Program-made: the position numbers and the translations under genes
Notes under the pieces: generated by a model
Told to the model about the DNA's origin: nothing
Databases searched by the model: none
What the model saw: only the letters and a program-made list of their open reading frames with translations
Assembly (NCBI RefSeq): GCF_000023905.1
Contig: NC_013192.1
Span: 558,001-622,000 of the forward strand
Origin: Leptotrichia buccalis C-1013-b
GTDB lineage: Bacteria; Fusobacteriota; Fusobacteriia; Fusobacteriales; Leptotrichiaceae
Direction: 5' to 3'
Length of the DNA stretch: 64,000 bases
Shown here: piece by piece, positions 60,936 through 64,000 of the stretch
How the letters are laid out: every line of letters starts with the position of its first letter
How positions within the stretch are numbered: position 1 is the stretch's first letter

Positions 60936-62033
60936 CTAATATTCCATCATTTCTTTTCCAATGTTTTTTATATTCAATGCCACATTGTAATCTCTGTCAA
61001 TTTCATTTCCACAGCACTCACATTTATAACTTCTTTCTGATAATTTCAGTTCCTCTTTAACGTTTCCGCATTTACTGCAAGTTTTCGACGATGGAAACCA
61101 CTTATCTATCTTCAAAAATTGTTTCCCTAAAAACATCAACTTATACTCAAGCATCCTCAAAAATATTCCCCATCCATTATCTCCTACACTTTTTCCCAAA
61201 TTTAATGCCTGGCTCATCCCTTTCATATTCAGATCCTCAACAACCACAGCATTATATGCTTCAAACAATTTTTTCGATAATTTATGCAAAAAATCCCTTC
61301 GACAATTTTTGATATATTCATGCAATTTTGATATTTTCGATTTTTGTCTATACCAATTTTTAGAAAATTTCACTTTTCTTGACAATGATTTTTGTAATTT
61401 TTTCATTTTTTTCTCCAACATCCTAAAATATCTTGGATAATCAGCCCTTTGGTTTTCAGAACTGACAAATAATTCAGACATTGAAAAATCAAGTCCAATC
61501 ACTTTATTATTACTTGGATTTTTTTGAATTTCTTTTTCAAATTCTGTCAAAACAGAAACATAGTAATTTCCATTGCTATTTGTCAATGTTACCAACTTTA
61601 TTCTGTAATCCTTTGGTATTTCTCTATGATATTTTAATTTTATTCTTTTCAATTTTGGCAAAACCAAATATTTGTTTTCCTCAATTCGTATCGAATTATT
61701 TACACAATTTGTCGTATAACTTTTAACACTAGTCTTTTTAGATTTGAACCTCGGAAACTTCGCTCTCTTCTGAAAGAAATTCGTAAACGATCGTTTTACA
61801 TTCAATTGAGCATTTGAAAGTGCCAGACTGTCTACTTCTTTCAAAAATTGGTTTTCACTTTTCAAACTGGCAGGTGTAATTATTTTATTTTTTCCAGTTT
61901 CTTCATAAAATTTATTCGCAGTATACAAAATCGTATTGTAAACAAAACGAACACATCCAAAAGTCTTGTTTATCAATAATTCTTGCTCCTTATTTGGATA
62001 AATTCTGTATTTGAATGCTAAATTATATTTCAT
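60936..62033 (-). CDS. tnpB: TnpB RNA-guided nuclease (IS605 family)
   Basis: An intact 365-residue TnpB. N-terminal LAFKYRIYPNKEQELLINKT and FGCVRFVYN lead into a helical region and a RuvC domain with D in VIGLDFSMSELF, E in VVVEDLNMKGM and the final D in IDRDYNVALNIKN. A four-Cys zinc finger (CSKCGN and CECCGN) lies between the last two. All catalytic residues are present, unlike the IStron copy. Start ATG 62033 with AGGAGG upstream, 4 bp after the tnpA stop. Confidence 0.93.
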   Translation of the reverse strand: MKYNLAFKYRIYPNKEQELLINKTFGCVRFVYNTILYTANKFYEETGKNKIITPASLKSENQFLKEVDSLALSNAQLNVKRSFTNFFQKRAKFPRFKSKKTSVKSYTTNCVNNSIRIEENKYLVLPKLKRIKLKYHREIPKDYRIKLVTLTNSNGNYYVSVLTEFEKEIQKNPSNNKVIGLDFSMSELFVSSENQRADYPRYFRMLEKKMKKLQKSLSRKVKFSKNWYRQKSKISKLHEYIKNCRRDFLHKLSKKLFEAYNAVVVEDLNMKGMSQALNLGKSVGDNGWGIFLRMLEYKLMFLGKQFLKIDKWFPSSKTCSKCGNVKEELKLSERSYKCECCGNEIDRDYNVALNIKNIGKEMMEY

Positions 62034-62037
62034 GAAA

Positions 62038-62436
62038 TTACACCTCCTTTTGATTTTGAATATATTTTTTAATTATCTCTAACGGTGCACCTCCAACACT
62101 TACAACTAAGTAACTTCTACTCCAAAAATATTCTTTCCACAATCTTCTCCTTATTTCAGGAAATTCTTTTTTTATCAACCTGCTGGAAGCACTTTTGTAA
62201 GTATTTACAAACTTAGAAAGTTCAGTATTAGGCATAGCATTAATCAACATATGAATATGATCAACATCATGTTCCCATTCTTTAAGAACAATGTTATACT
62301 TCGGACATATTTTTTCAAAAATCTCTTTTAATCTATTAGAAATTTCATCATTAATGACTACTCTTCGATATTTTATACAAAAAATCATATGATAATTTAT
62401 ATCAAATACTGAATGATAATTACTATTATATGACAT
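62038..62436 (-). CDS. tnpA: IS200/IS605 Y1 HUH transposase TnpA
   Basis: Single-strand DNA transposase of 132 residues. The HUH motif is HIHMLI (in HDVDHIHMLINAMP) and the catalytic tyrosine lies in the C-terminal helix EIIKKYIQNQKEV. INYHMIFCIKYRRVV and LWKEYFWSRSYLVVSVGGAP are family hallmarks. Full length and apparently functional, so it could act in trans on related ends. The IStron at 27467 lacks its own copy. Confidence 0.95.
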   Translation of the reverse strand: MSYNSNYHSVFDINYHMIFCIKYRRVVINDEISNRLKEIFEKICPKYNIVLKEWEHDVDHIHMLINAMPNTELSKFVNTYKSASSRLIKKEFPEIRRRLWKEYFWSRSYLVVSVGGAPLEIIKKYIQNQKEV

Positions 62437-62584
62437 TATTATTACCTACTTCTATATTATTTCACTGAATAAATTATATCATAAATATATCCTTTTTTCA
62501 ATTTTTTTTTACAAAAAAAAAGCAATTCATCTCCCGCTTGTAGAAGCCGGAGACTTATTGCTATCTTTTGTTAAAATTTATTTT

Positions 62585-64000
62585 TTAAAAGTTATAACTT
62601 ACACCGACATAATAAGTTCTTTCAGCTTCTGGAATATAGCTGTCTCCGTTTTTGTATCTATAGTACTTTTTATTAAATACGTTTTTAATTCCCGCCTGAA
62701 GTCCTAGACCTGTTTTGTGAGTATAGTTCATTCCTAAATCTGTTGTAGAATAAGCCTTAATTTTTTCGTATTTTTCATCTACTGAATCAGAGAAGTAATT
62801 TAAGTCTGCTGTTATATTCAGTCCTTTTACAACTTCATAGTTAGCTCCCAAAGTTGCTTTAATTCTTGATACATACGGTATTTTTTTACCTTTATCAGTT
62901 CCTTTCGTTATTTTTGCATCTATGTAAGAAACTGACTCATTTATTCTAAATGGTTCTAAATATTGTTCGGCAAACAGTTCGATACCTTTTCTTTCGGTTT
63001 TGGGTAAATTTCTGTGTGTCCAGTGAATACCGTGACCTATCATATTTCTAAGAATTTCATCATCTTTTTTTGTATAAAAACCTGTAATACTTACAAATGA
63101 TGGACCAAGTATATCTTTTACACCAATTTCATAAGTATCGTATTTTTCAGATTTTAAATTGTTTAGAATATATCCTGTAGTAGGAGTTTTGTCTACCATT
63201 TCAGCTGGAGATGGAGATCTGTAACCTCTTTCATATTTTGCATAAACATTTCCAGTATCCGAATATTTAAAGTTCAATCCTGCTTCATAGGCATTGTTGT
63301 TCTTTTTGGATTTATTATTGACAGAATTTGTCCCGTCTGTTCTGTAAATATCATAATCAGCATGTTCGTATCTATAGCCTAAGATTCCATCCAGTTTATC
63401 TGTGAACGAATGTTTATTCTGGATAAAGACTGAATGTGTGTCTTTTTCCATATCAATATCAACATTGGAAGTTGAGAATAGTTTTTGACTCCACATATAT
63501 AGTCCGCCATAAGCATTTCTGGAAGATTTATTTTTTATATATTCATATCCGAAAATAATATCGCCAGAGCCATAATTATATTTTCCCTTTAAATCAATTC
63601 CATTTTTTGTATCTTTAAATCCTCCTTTTGTTATGTGATTTACTTGTCCTGCTGAAAAATTTGGCATATTCCCTCCAGGTCTAGAACTGCCACCAGGATT
63701 AGGTCGAGAATTACCAGGTCGCATTCCTGAAAGATTTGCTTTTTCTGCTGGAATGCTTTGTTCGTATTTTCTAACAGTTTTTTGATTGTATCCCAAAAGT
63801 GAGAAGGCAAGATTGTCAGTTGGCTTAATTTCGTAATTTAAGCTAAATTCAGTCCTTTTTAAATTGGAATCAGTCAAAGTATCCCCGTCTTGTCGTCTAT
63901 CTCTATCCATTTGGACTTTTTTAATTCCATCGGATTCCTTCGTATCTTCATCATATCTTGTCGCCTTAAAGCTCAAAGTTTGATTATCTGTGATATCATA
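62585..64000 (-). CDS. TonB-dependent outer-membrane receptor (5' part beyond window)
   Basis: The C-terminal barrel region of a TonB-dependent receptor. The frame stays open to the window edge (YDITDNQ precedes the TTG near 63976), so the start and plug domain lie outside. The visible 470 residues alternate beta strands and loops (YKYRYEHADYDIYR-type, VYAKYERGYRSPSPAEMVDK, TYEIGVKDILG, GIELFAEQYLEPF) and end YYVGVSYNF, the terminal outer-membrane signal. A Pro/Gly/Arg-rich loop (GMRPGNSRPNPGGSSRPGG) near residue 90 of the visible part is unusual. Substrate, perhaps an iron chelate, is unknown. ExbBD-TonB of this window may energise it. Confidence 0.9.
   Translation of the reverse strand, partial: YDITDNQTLSFKATRYDEDTKESDGIKKVQMDRDRRQDGDTLTDSNLKRTEFSLNYEIKPTDNLAFSLLGYNQKTVRKYEQSIPAEKANLSGMRPGNSRPNPGGSSRPGGNMPNFSAGQVNHITKGGFKDTKNGIDLKGKYNYGSGDIIFGYEYIKNKSSRNAYGGLYMWSQKLFSTSNVDIDMEKDTHSVFIQNKHSFTDKLDGILGYRYEHADYDIYRTDGTNSVNNKSKKNNNAYEAGLNFKYSDTGNVYAKYERGYRSPSPAEMVDKTPTTGYILNNLKSEKYDTYEIGVKDILGPSFVSITGFYTKKDDEILRNMIGHGIHWTHRNLPKTERKGIELFAEQYLEPFRINESVSYIDAKITKGTDKGKKIPYVSRIKATLGANYEVVKGLNITADLNYFSDSVDEKYEKIKAYSTTDLGMNYTHKTGLGLQAGIKNVFNKKYYRYKNGDSYIPEAERTYYVGVSYNF

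Larger units (their letters stand above)
60825..62577 (-). mobile_element. IS200/IS605-type insertion sequence (complete)
   Basis: About 1.75 kb, transcribed leftward: tnpA then tnpB four bases apart. Matching subterminal hairpins occur at both ends: CTCCCGCTTGTAGAAGCCGG at the left-end side (62531-62550) and CTCCCGCTTTTAGAAGCGG at the right-end side (60833-60851). There are no terminal inverted repeats or target duplication, as expected for HUH-type single-strand transposition. Exact ends cannot be fixed; the right end is placed at GTTCA around 60826. It lies between the TPR gene and the receptor gene without breaking either. Confidence 0.8.

Noticed and set aside
1-64000. CRISPR arrays, rRNA genes and prophage modules
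   Set aside because: No regularly spaced repeat array, ribosomal RNA sequence or phage structural gene was seen anywhere in the window.

Overview
The window is low-GC DNA with compact operons, long A/T-rich gaps, Gram-negative envelope genes (KDO synthesis, TonB system, outer-membrane barrels, many lipoproteins) and a Firmicute-like metabolism (PTS fructose, ClpL, pyruvate dehydrogenase, glycogen phosphorylase). This combination points to Fusobacteriota, most likely Leptotrichia or a close relative. The assignment is inferred from gene content, not from a marker search.

Layout. 24-2939 (-): kdsA, a class V aminotransferase and lgt. 3127-8785 (+): a surface-polysaccharide operon (manC, kdsD, flippase, glycosyltransferase) followed by mnmA. 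8836-10120 (-): an orphan IS3-type OrfA and a hemolysin III protein. 10638-13920 (+): exbB-exbD-tonB and an M24 peptidase. 14022-16794 (-): an accessory patch with DUF4240 and DUF2278 proteins, a decayed gene, a lipoprotein and a small ORF. 17022-23984 (-): folC, rpsP, a MliC-like lipoprotein, an NlpC/P60 hydrolase, a triple META protein, a tiny hydrophobic-peptide locus with its own small RNA, an amino-acid/dicarboxylate symporter and a DIP1984-family protein. 24227-31946 (+): the pyruvate dehydrogenase operon with lipoate ligase. Its E3 gene is split by an IStron (group I intron plus TnpB element). 32005-46342: acyltransferase, a DUF438/hemerythrin/PAS protein, glgP, clpL and an Opp peptide transporter. 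46662-51240: secreted proteins, two tRNA-Leu genes, an outer-membrane barrel, cobT-hemL and tRNA-Cys. 51367-59388 (+): SemiSWEET, valS, two tiny lipoproteins, nfeD-SPFH and fruK-fruA. 59474-64000 (-): a TPR/Sel1-like protein, an intact IS605-type element (tnpA, tnpB) and the C-terminal part of a TonB-dependent receptor that runs off the window.

How the genes fit together. kdsA and kdsD (KDO) lie divergently beside manC, a flippase and a glycosyltransferase, forming an envelope glycan locus. The ExbBD-TonB motor would energise receptors such as the one at the right edge. The PDH operon places its only visible lipoyl domain on E3 and not on E2, and ends with lplA, which would charge that domain. 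The IStron sits inside this lipoyl domain, so PDH activity should depend on RNA splicing.

The two most striking systems are the IStron at 27467-29221, with all group I core elements visible, a TTGAT target and a frameshifted TnpB, and the locus at 21762-22076. The latter encodes a 22-residue hydrophobic peptide whose mRNA leader is complementary, over 13 + 6 bases, to a small RNA made from its own near-consensus promoter directly upstream. This looks like a tandem type I toxin-antitoxin arrangement.
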